Shown: piece by piece, positions 30,462 through 41,445 of the stretch | Numbering within the stretch: position 1 is the first letter of the stretch | Layout of the letters: every line of letters begins with the position of its first letter | Assembly (NCBI GenBank): GCA_034096865.1 | Contig: JAWQFJ010017573.1 | Coordinates: forward strand, 241,001-305,000 | Reading direction: 5' to 3' | Length of the DNA: 64,000 nucleotides | From: Theodoxus fluviatilis | Lineage: Eukaryota > Mollusca > Gastropoda > Cycloneritida > Neritidae | Program-made: the position numbers and the translations under genes | The notes under the pieces: model-generated | Told to the model about the DNA's origin: nothing | The model's database searches: none | What the model saw: the letters and a program-made list of their open reading frames with translations, nothing else

Positions 30462-30789
30462 AAGGACAACGGCTCTGTATACACTGATTTTAGTGTCCTT
30501 TCTGAGGTGTTTGTTACTCCACACTCTCTTATATAACCTGCCAAAGGCTCTGCTGGCCTTGGCTATTCTGCTGTCCACTTCCTTGTCTATCTTGGCATCT
30601 GCCGTGATGGTGCAGCCCAGGTATGTAAACTGATTGACAGAGCGTAGTTCGGTCTCCCCGATGTAGATTTGAAGAGGGTGAGACGCTTCTCGGGGGCAGG
30701 TTGGTGGAGGACCTCCGTCTTCTTTAGGCTGACTTCCAGTCCGAAGAGCTGGGCAGCCTCTGCCACGGAGGATGTGACCTGTTGCAAGG

Positions 30790-31757
30790 TGTTACGGGGA
30801 TCCATAAACGAAACAACACGGTCCCAGGGTTAAGTACATGTCTTTATTACAAATCACAAAAAACATGCCCGTAACAGGGGTAAAAAAGACAAATAAAAGT
30901 AAAAAGAATGTTACTCGGTTTTCTGGTTCAACCACAACATCCTCGATAACCTCAATTTCATAAAATGTACACCTAATTTTTCCGCTATTTCACTCCCAAT
31001 GGGAAAACTAAAATAAATCACTGCAGCACAAGTAAAATATGTGTCAACCTTCTATTATAAACATAAAACAGTATCGGTCAGCCTTCTAATAATATAAACA
31101 TAAAATACGCAGGTCAGCCTTTGACAGTTACAACCTATCGACCCGAATAAAAGGGGATACACCAACCTTCCACCTCTGCCCGCGCTCTGCCTCTCTCTCT
31201 CTGTTCGTCGTCTTCTCTCTCGTCTGCTTCACTTCGTCTGCTTCTTTGTTCTCTTCTTCTTCTTCTTCGTCTCTCAGCAGGCGGACCTCGCTCGGTCTTC
31301 TCTCTTCTCCATACTCGGACTGACGGCAGACTGACGACATACCGACGGCGGACCGACGGCCGACCGACCTCTCCCCTTTCTTCTCAGTGGCAGACTATAC
31401 AGCAAGAAAGTCCACTCCACGCAGCAAGACAGTCCACTCCACGCAGCAAGACAGTCCACTCCACGCAGACTGCACAGCAGACTGACGGCAGAACGACCTC
31501 TCCCCTCTCTTTGCGGCAGGCAGACTAACTGCTAACTCTTTCCTTCGCTAACATAGCCATCATTTCATAATTAACTCACGAACTCAGCACTATTGAGACC
31601 TCAGAGCAAACATCGCTCACCATCCCCGGGTCAGAATTCAATTTCTACTAACTCCAAAACCTTCATTGCAAAAACGCACACAGTCGCCTGATTACCCACC
31701 AGCAAAAACCAAGTCTATCTCAAGTAAGACACCTGGGAAACAACGTTCCCCATTACA
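30790..31757 (-). mobile_element. 968-bp solo LTR in the same LINE
   Basis: Ends are TGTTACGGGGATC (30790) and, on the other strand, TGTAATGGGGAAC (from 31757). The block is flanked by exact 5-bp duplications CAAGG (30785-30789 and 31758-31762). It interrupts the LINE frame between the DLLFADDA motif and TLQQVTSSVAEAAQ. On the minus strand AATAAAG (near 30845) sits ~55 bp before the 3' terminus, as expected for the R/U5 part of an LTR. No internal coding region remains, so it arose by LTR-LTR recombination or is a very short element. Confidence 0.85.
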
Positions 31758-32532
31758 CAAGGCTCTCTCAGAGTGTGCGAGGAAGACGCATCGTCTGCGA
31801 AGAGGAGGTCTCTGATCGCCTGGTTTGAAGTCTTGGTGCGGGCTATCAGGCGCCTGAGGTCAAACAGGTTGCCATCTGGCCTGTATCTGACATACACCGC
31901 GTCCCCATCATCAAGGGCGTCCATTGCCTGATTGAGCACCATGCTGAAGTAGATGGAGAAGAGGGTCGGTGCCAGGACACAGCCCTGCTTCACGCCATTG
32001 ACAATGGAGAAGGGCTCTGACAGGTCACTGTTCAGTCTGACTTGTCCGTGCTGGTCCTTATGTAGCTAATTGATGATGTTGAGGAACTTTGGTGGGCAGC
32101 CGAGCCGTTCAAGAATAAGCCACATTCCCTGCCTGTTCAGTGTCGAAGGCCTTAGTCAGATCAACAAAGGTGATGTAGAGGCCTTTATTTTTTCACGGCC
32201 CTTCTCTTGGAGTTGGCGGAGAACAAACACCATGTCCGTGGTGCTCCTGTTGGCCCTAAATCCACATTGGCTCTCTGGGAGATGGTCCTGGGCAATGGTG
32301 GGGGCCAGTCTGTTCAACAGGGTTCTCGCAAGGATCTTTCTCTTTCCGGCGATGGGGAGCAGGGTGATCCCCCGGTAGTTTGAGCAGTCTGACTTCTCGC
32401 CTTTGTTCTTGTACAGGGTGATGATGACTGCATCTCGGAGGTCTTGAGGAAGCCTGCCCTGTTCCCAGCAACAGACAAATAGCTGTGCAGTTTCACTAAT
32501 AGGGCTGGACCGCAGCAGCAATCACTACCCCA

Positions 32533-33707
32533 GGATGGGAGAGGCTATATGTTGCGCGTCACCATCCATTTGTTGTGCAGGATGGGAGAGGCTATATGTT
32601 GCGCGTCACCATCCATTTGTTGTGCAGGATGGGAGAGGCTATATGTTGCGTGTCACCATCCATTTGTTGTGCAGGATGGGAGAGGCTATATGTTGCGCGT
32701 CACCATCCATTTGTTGTGCAGGATGGGAAAGGCTATATGTTGTGCGTCACCATCCATTTGTTGTGCAGGATGGGAAAGGCTATATGTTGTGCGTCACCAT
32801 CCATTTGTTGTGCAGGATGGGAGAGGCTATATGTTGCGCGTCACCATCCATTTGTTGTGCAGGATGGGAAAGGCTATATGTTGCGCGTCACCATCCATTT
32901 GTTGTGCAGGATGGGAAAGGCTATATGTTGTGCGTCACCATCCATTTGTTGTGCAGGATGGGAAAGGCTATATGTTGCGCGTCACCATCCATTTGTTGTG
33001 CAGGATGGGAAAGGCTATATGTTGCGCGTCACCATCCATTTGTTGTGCAGGATGGGAGAGGCTATATGTTGTGCGTCACCATCCATTTGTTGTGCAGGAT
33101 GGGAGAGGCTATATGTTGCGCGTCACCATCCATTTGTTGTGCAGGATGGGAGAGGCTATATGTTGCGCGTCACCATCCATTTGTTGTGCAGGATGGGAGA
33201 GGCTCTATGTTGCGCGTCACCATCCATTTGTTGTGCAGGATGGGAAAGGCTATATGTTGCGCGTCACCATCCATTTGTTGTGCAGGATGGGAGAGACTAT
33301 ATGTTGCGCGTCACCATCCATTTGTTGTGCAGGATGGGAAAGGCTATATGTTGCGCGTCACCATCCATTTGTTGTGCAGGATGGGAGAGGCTATATGTTG
33401 CGCGTCACCATCCATTTGTTGTGCAGGATGGGAGAGGCTATATGTTGCGCGTCACCATCCATTTGTTGTGCAGAATGGGAAAGGCTATATGTTGCGCGTC
33501 ACCATCCATTTGTTGTGCAGGATGGGAGAGACTATATGTTGCGCGTCACCATCCATTTGTTGTGCAGGATGGGAAAGGCTATATGTTGCGCGTCACCATC
33601 CATTTGTTGTGCAGGATGGGAGAGGCTATATGTTGCGCGTCACCATCCATTTGTTGGGCAGGATGGGAGAGGCTATATGTTGCGCGTCACCATCCATTTG
33701 TTGTGCA
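32533..33707. repeat. 47-bp satellite array, 25 copies
   Basis: Exactly 25 tandem units of 47 bp (GGATGGGAGAGGCTATATGT ... CACCATCCATTTGTTGTGCA) with few substitutions (A/G in GGGARAGG, C/T in GTTG(C/T)GCG). It starts just where the LINE similarity stops. No frame of the + strand has a stop within the unit, so all three frames are open for about 390-425 codons. These are not genes. Confidence 0.98.
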
Positions 33708-33782
33708 GGACGTAGGGCCCAGACCACAACCCCCCCCCCACCCACCCTTACTATTAGCCTTTGTAGGTCTATCATGTTATGT

Positions 33783-33930
33783 AAGGCCATTAAGTACGAA
33801 AATCTTTAGAACAGTTTAGAGTAAACGCTAATCAAGTCACGGTGTCCCTCCCTAGTTATTCGCCTCTTACGAATCCCGTAGGGAGATGCGGTGGGTCAAT
33901 TCTTATCCCGAACCCATTGGGGACCAACAT
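33783..33930 (-). repeat. dispersed ~145-bp repeat family, copy 1
   Basis: Shares long identical blocks with 44132-44265 (AAAATCTTTAGAACAGTTT, GTAAACGCTAATCAAGTCAC, CTAGTTATTCGCCTCTTACG) and, inverted, with 51015-51160. Likely a SINE or short non-autonomous element; no pol III boxes were recognised. Confidence 0.75.
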
Positions 33931-35929
33931 GGGCGGACCAAGTTGAAATCCACAGCTCTAAAGAAAGTGCCTGACACTAACCTGTCGTATCTCAGAGAAA
34001 TGTTGAAGGCAGATCTTCCGCATCATTCAGGTGTCTGGTGACATTTGTGTACCTCATTTCAATGCGTCATTCTTAACACACATAGGAAGAAAAAGAAAGT
34101 CATGTCTGTTCATAGATGCTTTTTGTTCATTAAGTTACTTGTGTTTTATAAATTCCGCACAAGCATACCCGTGTTAAAAAAAGGTATTTACCATTGTTGT
34201 GCAGAATTTGATATTCTTTTCAATGCATGCGTGTTACACAAGTCAACCTTATCATTTTTTTCCCACAAACACACTCTCTTACACACCTAACACTCATAAA
34301 CACTGAAAATGCTAGCAAACACAAGAAAATCCCATTTCCAGGCCATTTTTAAGGACTTACAAGTTTATTTCTACAGCAACACTGGAACATTTCCTTTCCT
34401 TTCCAAAAACTGTACATAGACTATCATGGATGCATCTGCAAGTGAAAATATCAAACACACATAATTCAACATTTTCTTATGAAACCAGCTATTACTTATT
34501 TACAGTGGAGAGCATGGAGCACAGAACTACGCACTGACAGCCAGGGGCTCCAACTGAAGAGGGGGGCATCGAGTGCTCCAGCTGCACTTCAGTCTTGGGA
34601 ATTAGAAAAGAGGAAGCAGAAAACTGGGCAGTGACAAAAAGCAAAGAACTCAATGGAAGAGAAGTCAAAATATAATTTCAAAGAAGAAAAAAACATGAGA
34701 TACCAGCATGGCAAAAATAACTAGGAGTGCCTCTCTATGAGACAAGTATGGCCAATCAATAAATATAAGTTTCCCGATGCAAATGCTACTAGGGTAGTTA
34801 GTTGTGCTACAAAGCACACTTGGCCCATGGCAGTGAAGGGAGAATGGACCTACAATACGTCCCAAGCAAGTTCGTCTCTTTCTGTCACAGCAAAACGAAC
34901 CTCTGATTGTATCATCAGCATAGGCAATTTCAATCATCTGTGCTACTACGACAAATGCAAAGGACGCTTTTAGCACTTCACAAAAAGCTGAAAGGGAAAA
35001 AAAAGGCTCTTCAGTATTATTGCCTGTCACCATGAATAGGGAGACGGTGTCAGATATCTGCCACAATAATTCTTTTAAAGATTATTCTTGGAAAGCCACT
35101 GCTTTTAATATCTAGCGATCAAGGTGTGAGTTGTACTCTTTACTATATATTAAGAAAAATGCATTGTCTGTCTGTCAGTCTGTCTGTCCCTTTCTTTGTC
35201 TGTCTGTGTCTGTGTGTCTGTCTGTGTGTTTGTCTGTCTGCTCAAGGTTCCAGAACAGGAAAAGTTACAAAAAAATTCAAAGCACAGATTTGGAATTGGC
35301 ATGTTTCAGGGATAGTTTTAAGCTATCTTAATGCATTTTGGAAAATACTTTTGGGATTATTTGAATGATTGTGCAGCTATACATGAAGCAGCTAAGCAGA
35401 ATTTTGGAACAGAGACTCCCATGCACACCTCAAGTGACTGTGAGAGTGAAATACAATGCACCCCATGGTGAGAGGCAAGTACAGGTGATGAAGTAGCAGC
35501 CAGTGTGCAGGCCAAACTCCCATGTGCACCATGCATGACCATGGCAGTTAAAAATAGCCCCTGGCATGAAGACAGCATGAGAGATGGAGGAACAGCAAGC
35601 ACGAAGACTTGAATCTGACAGCATTAATTCCCATTTGGCCCACACCCAAGAAACAGTAGAGCAGCAAGTGAGCAGGCTTGAATCCAACATGAAATAACCA
35701 TATTACACCCAGGTTGAAGACTGGCTACCTCTGCTAGTGTTTCATGTGTCTTCACAAATGGCATCTGATACCATCACAGCACTACCAAATCACAAAGCAA
35801 ACAGGAGAATCTTCTTTCTGGCTGTCTTCAGGATACAAGCCATATATTTCAATGTACTCGTGATACAACTCCAACAGTTCTGCATCTATCACAGCAACAG
35901 CACACGATGTTCACAAATTCACACAGCAG
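33931..35929. other. CENPK 3' UTR candidate region and intergenic DNA
   Basis: No conserved exon. On the minus strand an AATAAA signal (complement of TTTATT at 34364-34369) lies ~1.56 kb past the CENPK stop and is a candidate polyadenylation signal. A TGTC/TCTG tetranucleotide repeat occupies about 35165-35240. Confidence 0.4.
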
Positions 35930-37139
35930 TCACAGATGGAAAGGCACCATTTTGATTCTCTGGCTGTCATCTGGGTGGCGAAGAGCAAGGTTGCAGCGGA
36001 GCAGCACCTCAATGTAGGGCGGCCAGTACCTGTCGTCAAGAATCACATAGGGGTCATCAGGCTCATCCACACACTTATTCATCAGTTCCTGAAGGATGTC
36101 TTTGAGTGGCAGCAGGTTGGTCAGAGACCACTGTCTCTGGTGCCGCAACGTCTTCTTCACCTTGGCCAGGTCAGGCTGGGAGGGGAGGGGGTAGTGCTCG
36201 CCTACAAATTTCACCAGCTCCTGCATCAAGTCACGGTGGCGCTTCTCAGCCACCTTGATGCTCTCCGTCAGTTCCTGATGAATGTCTGCAAGGGGATCCC
36301 TGGCAGCCTGCTGTTCCACCATCTCTGCTTCTTCCCTCAGGCACTGATTCACAGCAAGGAACTCGGTGGCATTCTTCTGTTCTCGAGCTGTCAATAGAAA
36401 AGAGTGTCAATGTACACGTAATGACAGAAGTCACAACAGCTGTGTCATTCATCTGGCCCATCTCTTGTGGTATAACCTGTGAATGATGGATACGTTTTCC
36501 ACATGAAATAAAACTCACTGAATGCAGGTAATCACTGAAACAATTAATTTTTTTAGAAATGCAAGAGGAGAATATCTTCACAGAAAGTTGAAATAATCAT
36601 CCTCAACAACACTGTAGAATATGAGCATAAAAACCGCTGGCGCTGAACCTCCAGGTTTTGGAATATATAAAAATTTTAAAAAAGATCGGGTTCGAACCCG
36701 CAACCTCTCGAGAAAAGAGGGGGGAAAAACACACACACATAAAAACACAAAAAACCAGGTTGGGTTCGAACCCACAACCTCTCGAAAAAAGAGAAAGAAA
36801 AAAAAGTTTCAGCGCAGAATCGAACCTGGTCATGCATGACCAAGAGTCCAATGCTCTACCAGCTGAGCCATTAGAGAATTGACATGACGGAGTGTTTGTA
36901 AAGCATTTATAACGTTATTTTCCCTAAACCCCCTTGCAAGCTATCGGCCCAGGAAACAATCGACCATATATTTAAACATGATGGATTGGTTCAGGAAGCT
37001 CCTATTATGACATGTTTTGTTTTGCTTTGGCATGTCATAGACGCTGAATTAACACTCACACAGTCACACAGAGGAGGAGGTGTATTATAGATGTTCAAAC
37101 CAGACATGTGCATTGCAGCATTCATACTCATTCACGCAC

Positions 37140-37171
<32 letters not shown>

Positions 37172-38637
37172 AGACTACTTATACGCCCATACCTTCCCTA
37201 ATAGGCAAGCTCATGGCATTTACAATGAAAAGTCTACATTCATACAAAGCATTCCAACACTCGCACATTGCACAGTTGAAACAAAAAAGAGTTTTAGTTT
37301 TAGTAGGAAAAGATAACTCTGTTTGACCACACTGGCTATTCCGTCAATTGAAATCTCAGGGGGGAGGTTTTCGAGTTTATGACATAAATAAACCACTTTC
37401 TCTTCAAACCTCGATGCTGAAAATTTGATACATTCAATCGGACCTAACTTCCAGTAAGTGTGCAAAATGTCAACGAAATCCGTCCAGCAGTTTTTGAGAT
37501 ATCATCCGTTAAATCAGGACTGACAGGCAGACGGACAAATAAAAATTACGTCAAGTTATTGATGACGTCACACATTTTGCAATTTCGCCATTCCATCAAT
37601 CGACTATTTAGGGAGGTGCTTTCGAGTTTACGACCTTAAAAAACCACTTTCTCTTCAAGCCTCGATTTGGAAAATTTTATACATTCAATCGGACCAAACT
37701 TCCAGTAAGTGTGCGAAATGTCAAGGAAATCCGTCCAGTAGTTTTTGAGATATCAGCCGTTAAGTCGGGACAGACGCACACACAGACAGACAGACAGATA
37801 AAGTCTGTAGGACCTCCAGTAAACCTGGAGGGATAAAAGTTCCTTCTATACATTTATACATCTCAAGACATCTGGAAAATATCATGTATTAATTTAATAC
37901 ACACAACTTGGTACACATGGCTTCACACACACAAAGAAAAACCAACATGAAAACATAAATATAATCAGTGTCTGTCTTTCTATTTTTCCTCTGTACCTCC
38001 CTCCCATACAATTAATTCACATAAGAAATGCATTCAAAACAAAGAAACACCCAACTCACTCCCCAAAGCCTTTTTTTCACAGAAAACGCTTTATCTTTAA
38101 TAAAACCTAGGATTCCTACACCTCCAAGCAATATTTGTGGTATTTCTCCTTTGTCTCCAGGGATCTGGCAGTCCATCTCTTCACTGGAGAGACAACTGTT
38201 TTCATTCCCCTTGCCATCCAACAGTGCTTCATTCCAACCACACTGCTCCTCCCAAGCCACTTGCCTGTTCTGGCATCAAGGTCTACCAGCATGCCATCAA
38301 GCAGCGAGGACAAGGCCTGCAGCTCCCTCTCCGTCTTGTGCAGGTCCTCTTCAAGGGCTGTCACCAGCACCTCTCTGTCAGGCGGTAGCACCCTGGGTTT
38401 GGCTGCCTTCACGGCGGCCAGTTCTGCCTTGAGACTTCTCTCTTTTTCCTGCAGAATCTTTGTCGTAGGCTCATCACCATTGTCATCAGCAGGCAAAGTG
38501 TCTGCAATGCTAGACATGCTGCCGGTTTGAATGTCTGCGAAGGTTTTCTTCAGTTCTTCCCACTTGGTGTTGCAGGATTTGACAACGAGAGCAATGGCAG
38601 GACTGACTTCAGGGATGCTCTCACCTCCGGTTGCCAT
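35930..38637 (-). CDS. CENPK: CENP-K-like inner kinetochore protein (2 coding exons)
   Basis: Coding exons 38637-38265 and 36387-35930 join to 276 codons plus TGA, close to human CENPK (269). The strongest match is the C-terminus: DPYVILDDRYWPPYIEVLLR followed by ALRHPDD, against the family pattern DPYV.I.D.FWPPYVELLLR..IALRHPED. The middle is long charged helix, probably coiled coil (LQEKERSLKAELAAVKAAKP, then EDLHKTERELQALSSLL, then a Glu/Gln-rich stretch), with VGEHYPLP matching the family's EDHFPLPD. In vertebrates CENP-K works with CENP-H/I/M in the constitutive centromere-associated network. The start ATG 38637 follows a splice acceptor (ctctttgcag) by 11 bases, so a 5' UTR exon lies upstream. 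The intron 38264-36388 uses a GC donor (CAG|GCAAGT) and holds repeats. Confidence 0.92.
36661..36882 (-). pseudogene. tRNA-derived cluster: tRNA-Lys-like pseudogene plus two T-arm copies
   Basis: On the minus strand, 36882-36815 reads like a tRNA: perfect A box TGGCTCAGCTGG, anticodon-loop-like CTCTTGG (CTT, lysine), and B box GGTTCGATTCT, then a pol III-type T run. The anticodon and T stems pair poorly and a palindrome GGTCATGCATGACC sits between them, so it is not a functional tRNA. Two more T-arm/B-box copies (GGTTGTGGGTTCGAACCC and GGTTGCGGGTTCGAACCC) follow at 36779-36762 and 36706-36688, each preceded by CTCGAGAGG or similar. SINE heads are the likely source. Confidence 0.6.
37141..37170. 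repeat. (AAT)n microsatellite
   Basis: About ten AAT units in the CENPK intron. Confidence 0.97.
37339..37802. repeat. two tandem copies of a ~250-bp repeat
   Basis: Copy one starts TTCCGTCAATTGA (37339) and copy two TTCCATCAATCGA (37591). Both share TTTCGAGTTTA, ACCACTTTCTCTTCAA, ATACATTCAATCGGACC, CTTCCAGTAAGTGTG and GAAATCCGTCCAG, ending with a GACAGACAGACA tail. This is a typical dispersed invertebrate repeat; no coding sequence. Confidence 0.85.
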
Positions 38638-40109
38638 GGTCCCTGGCACTGCAAAGAGAAAGGTGTCTCAAGCATACAGGAAAGGGGTGGAATGAATGCA
38701 TTAAGGTTGTCAGCCTATCAGCCTTTGTAAGTCACATAAGACCATAGATTATAAAATCATTACAGTTTGATCAAGTTGTCTCAATTCCCCTCATGAAAGT
38801 CTCTTCTTATTTTTATATAGAGAAGATGTGGGTCCATTTTACATTTTACCCCAAACCTTGCAGAATACAAGCATACAAAACTTAAAGTGAGAATGACAAC
38901 TGTTTGAAACAAACTGGTGATTTATTAATTTTGGAATATCATGTATGTATAGATCTATACTGGCAGCTCCTCCAGTTTGACGCATGCAAAAAGACATATA
39001 AGATCTTGACTAGCTTCAACACATTTATCAGAGATGGTCCAGGTCATGCAAACAACTTCACCGACCCAAATAATAAGGAAAGAGCAATGGGCGTTAGGTG
39101 CACTGTTATGCCTCTAACATAGATCTGGGAGCTTCACACAACACCCCTTGGACACAAAAGGTCAAATATCAATGAAGAAAATGTCTTTCTTTAAAATATA
39201 TATGAAAACATCAATACATAATCCCCATTGCTATTTAAGTATTTGATCAATAATTTAAACAAATGTCATACATTTCATTCCTGTATCTTTTGAGTAACAA
39301 ATAATGCATTATCAGTTGATGCAAAGATGTGTAAATCTTGTCTCATTCACATCGAATGATGTTATGATATTCACTCTCAATATTTTCAATACAACCAACA
39401 AACGACCAACAAACGACCAACATTATCTTTTTAACACGCTCTAGATGTGTTGCATCTTTGTGAGAAAATACACAATGATCACAGACTGACCAAGAACGAC
39501 GACCTTTATACTTCCTGTTTCATAGCAGCCAGACATAAGTACACAAATGCTTATCTAGTAATGTGACTCAAGTGAACAACTGGGATTTGGAACTAGTCTA
39601 ACTCAAGCGTTTTTAGAGCTCAAACACACGTTTCTGTAAATTCTTCTTTCTTTCTGTAGTGTAGACTGCCGCCTTCAACAAGGTGAAGAATTCTGCAGCC
39701 AATGCCCATCAGAAGCTTGCATTGAAATAAAAATTGACGAGAGTAAAGGAAAACTAAGTGCAAGAACAAATAGCACATGCATCCGCTTTCACAAAGAAGA
39801 GCTTTCTCTTCTATTATTGGTGTGTAATGAATGTAATGAATGAACGTTGCGGTCGCTCGTAATCGTGTTGTGGTCGATGGGATGACGCATAAAGTCTCGT
39901 GGGTTTGATCATCGAAAGCCATGAAAGAACAATAACATCGCAAAAAGAAAATACCTATGAATGTTTTAGGCTGGAAAGGGAAAAGTCCATATGCCTTCAA
40001 AATCGCGTCACCACTGCTGTTAGTGTTCCCGCCATTGCAATCAGACGCGCGAATAGGCAATGGAGGGGAGGCAACTCTGAAACATTAGGAATTAACTCCC
40101 TCGTTGCAG
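38638..40109. other. CENPK upstream region, nothing firm
   Basis: This should contain the 5' UTR exon and promoter of CENPK (minus strand), since the ATG follows a splice acceptor. The exon could not be placed. The frame 40060-39620 shows no family resemblance. Confidence 0.35.
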
Positions 40110-40886
40110 TGGCTGCGCTCGATTTGTGCGCCGGAATCCTGCCGCGGCGGTCTGCCGCCACGTCACCGGCAGTCCCCGTGACGTGAACGGCGATTCGACT
40201 GCTTTCGTGTAAATCGAGCGCTTTCGGCTGATCAACATGGCGGCACAATTGTGGTGTTTGCAAGTTACTATAGACAGCGGTAGCGATGATGACTAAATGT
40301 GCTGTCTTCTTGGTTTATGGTAAGGTTTGAGGTTATTGTGTAAATTGAACATTTTCATTACCACTACCTATGCCCTGATAAGTGACTCCTGAGCCTACTG
40401 CAGTCACAGACCCTATAAATTATACACTAAGACGGCGCACTCGAGCGATTTTCCTTTACGCAAAGGGAGGTCAGAATGTAGAGTTACGTCCCTTTGCGAG
40501 AGAATTGTCAATTCGAACTTAATGCAGGATTTCTCACCGTCAACCACACATCGTGCACACAATAAAGGAAAAAATCGTAATCTACTTCAATTGTCCAGCG
40601 GAGATTGCAGCGAGGTGACAAATTAAGGCACACATGAGTCAGCGGAGAACGAATTATCGAATATTTTCAGTGTCGAAGCGTCACAAAACATAAACCCTAG
40701 TCTGGTCGTCGCCATCTTGCCTTCTTGGTTCTTCTCGTGCGCCGACGAAAACCTGAGGGCGGACCGGGAGGTGCGCCGAGTGATCAGCCAGTGACGTCAC
40801 CTGAACAAACGAAACGCAACGAAAAACCAGCCGGTGCACCGTCTCGCGCGCCGGCGCACTCCGGCGCACAAATCGAGCGCAGCCAC
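40110..40886. mobile_element. element with perfect 26-bp inverted ends
   Basis: GTGGCTGCGCTCGATTTG... at 40110-40135 is exactly inverted at 40861-40886. The interior is GC-rich near both ends (GCCGCGGCGG; GCGCGCCGGCGC) and contains GTGACGTCAC, a CRE-like palindrome, near 40791. No target duplication is evident. A tiny frame starting ATGGCGGCACAATTG (near 40237) is not supported as a gene. Confidence 0.7.
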
Positions 40887-41224
40887 AGTGACCGAAATGA
40901 TGTGGCAGTACAATAACTACCGAAGATGCACGTTGACAACGATTAAATCTGTTAAAATTCAGTATTGGATTGCAGTGAATCAGTACTATTTTAGCAATGC
41001 TTTAGGTTTAACTTGCACTTCATTTCATTATTTACATTACCTGCGTCTGCTGAAGGAAGCTAGTCAGACATTCGCACACAGTGGAAAGGTGGGACTGCTT
41101 TCGCCAGTTTCGGAATTCTCCCAAAGCGATGACCCAGTTAAAATAATCATCAACATTTAAAACTGCGTGGAATACGCTTGAAGTAATTTCGATGATGATA
41201 TGTGTTTCTTGTGTTCTCAAAGAA

Positions 41225-41246
41225 GGGGGGGGGGGGGGGGGGGGGG
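41225..41246. repeat. poly(G) run of 22
   Basis: Twenty-two consecutive G on the + strand after AAGAA. Potential G-quadruplex; also a likely sequencing or assembly error spot in its exact length. Confidence 0.97.
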
Positions 41247-41445
41247 AGTCGAAATTGATTAAATTTTCTTCTGAAGAAAGGTTACTATTAGTATTACACT
41301 GCATGCATCTCAAAAGTTATCCTACACTGATCGCTGGGAGGTGTTGGAATCACAGGTTCAGTATGGAAACAAACGTTTCGGACATAGCCCTTTATCAGTT
41401 TGTCTTCTGGAATCCGGCGGTCCATCTTTAACCAACGTTATCCCA

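Larger units (their letters stand above)
27290..32520 (-). mobile_element. non-LTR retrotransposon (LINE) fragment, split by two solo LTRs
   Basis: Reverse-transcriptase sequence runs on the minus strand from 32520 to about 27290. 32520-31763 carries the NYRGITLLPIAGK block, LPESQCGFRANRSTTDM, FVDLTKAFDT, KQGCVLAPTLFSIYF and DLLFADDA (YxDD-type motif). 30784-30467 carries FGLEVSLKKTEVLHQPAP and AFGRLYKRVWSNK. 27946-27323 carries the thumb/C-terminal part, TLLYDSESWV, HQRCIRTILEI, QLRWAGDVSRM, and a final zinc finger CGRCGRACRSCIALYSHQRVC-like pattern. The 3' tail is a short GATA repeat near 27300. Without the insertions it is ~1.7 kb. It has internal frameshifts and a stop and lacks the 5' endonuclease part. 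The clade is not assigned. Confidence 0.9.

Noticed and set aside
32533..33707. CRISPR-like array
   Set aside because: Direct repeats are contiguous with no spacers, and the locus is eukaryotic.
32535..33819. Three overlapping frames of 388-424 codons
   Set aside because: 47-bp satellite without stops in any frame; the same peptide appears in all three frames.
35936..36397. 153-codon + strand frame
   Set aside because: Antisense shadow of the CENPK last exon.
36815..36882. Functional tRNA-Lys gene
   Set aside because: A and B boxes fit, but anticodon and T stems pair poorly and a palindrome disrupts the body.
40237..40296. Tiny frame beginning ATGGCGGCACAATTG
   Set aside because: Nineteen codons inside an inverted-repeat element; the initiation context alone is not evidence.
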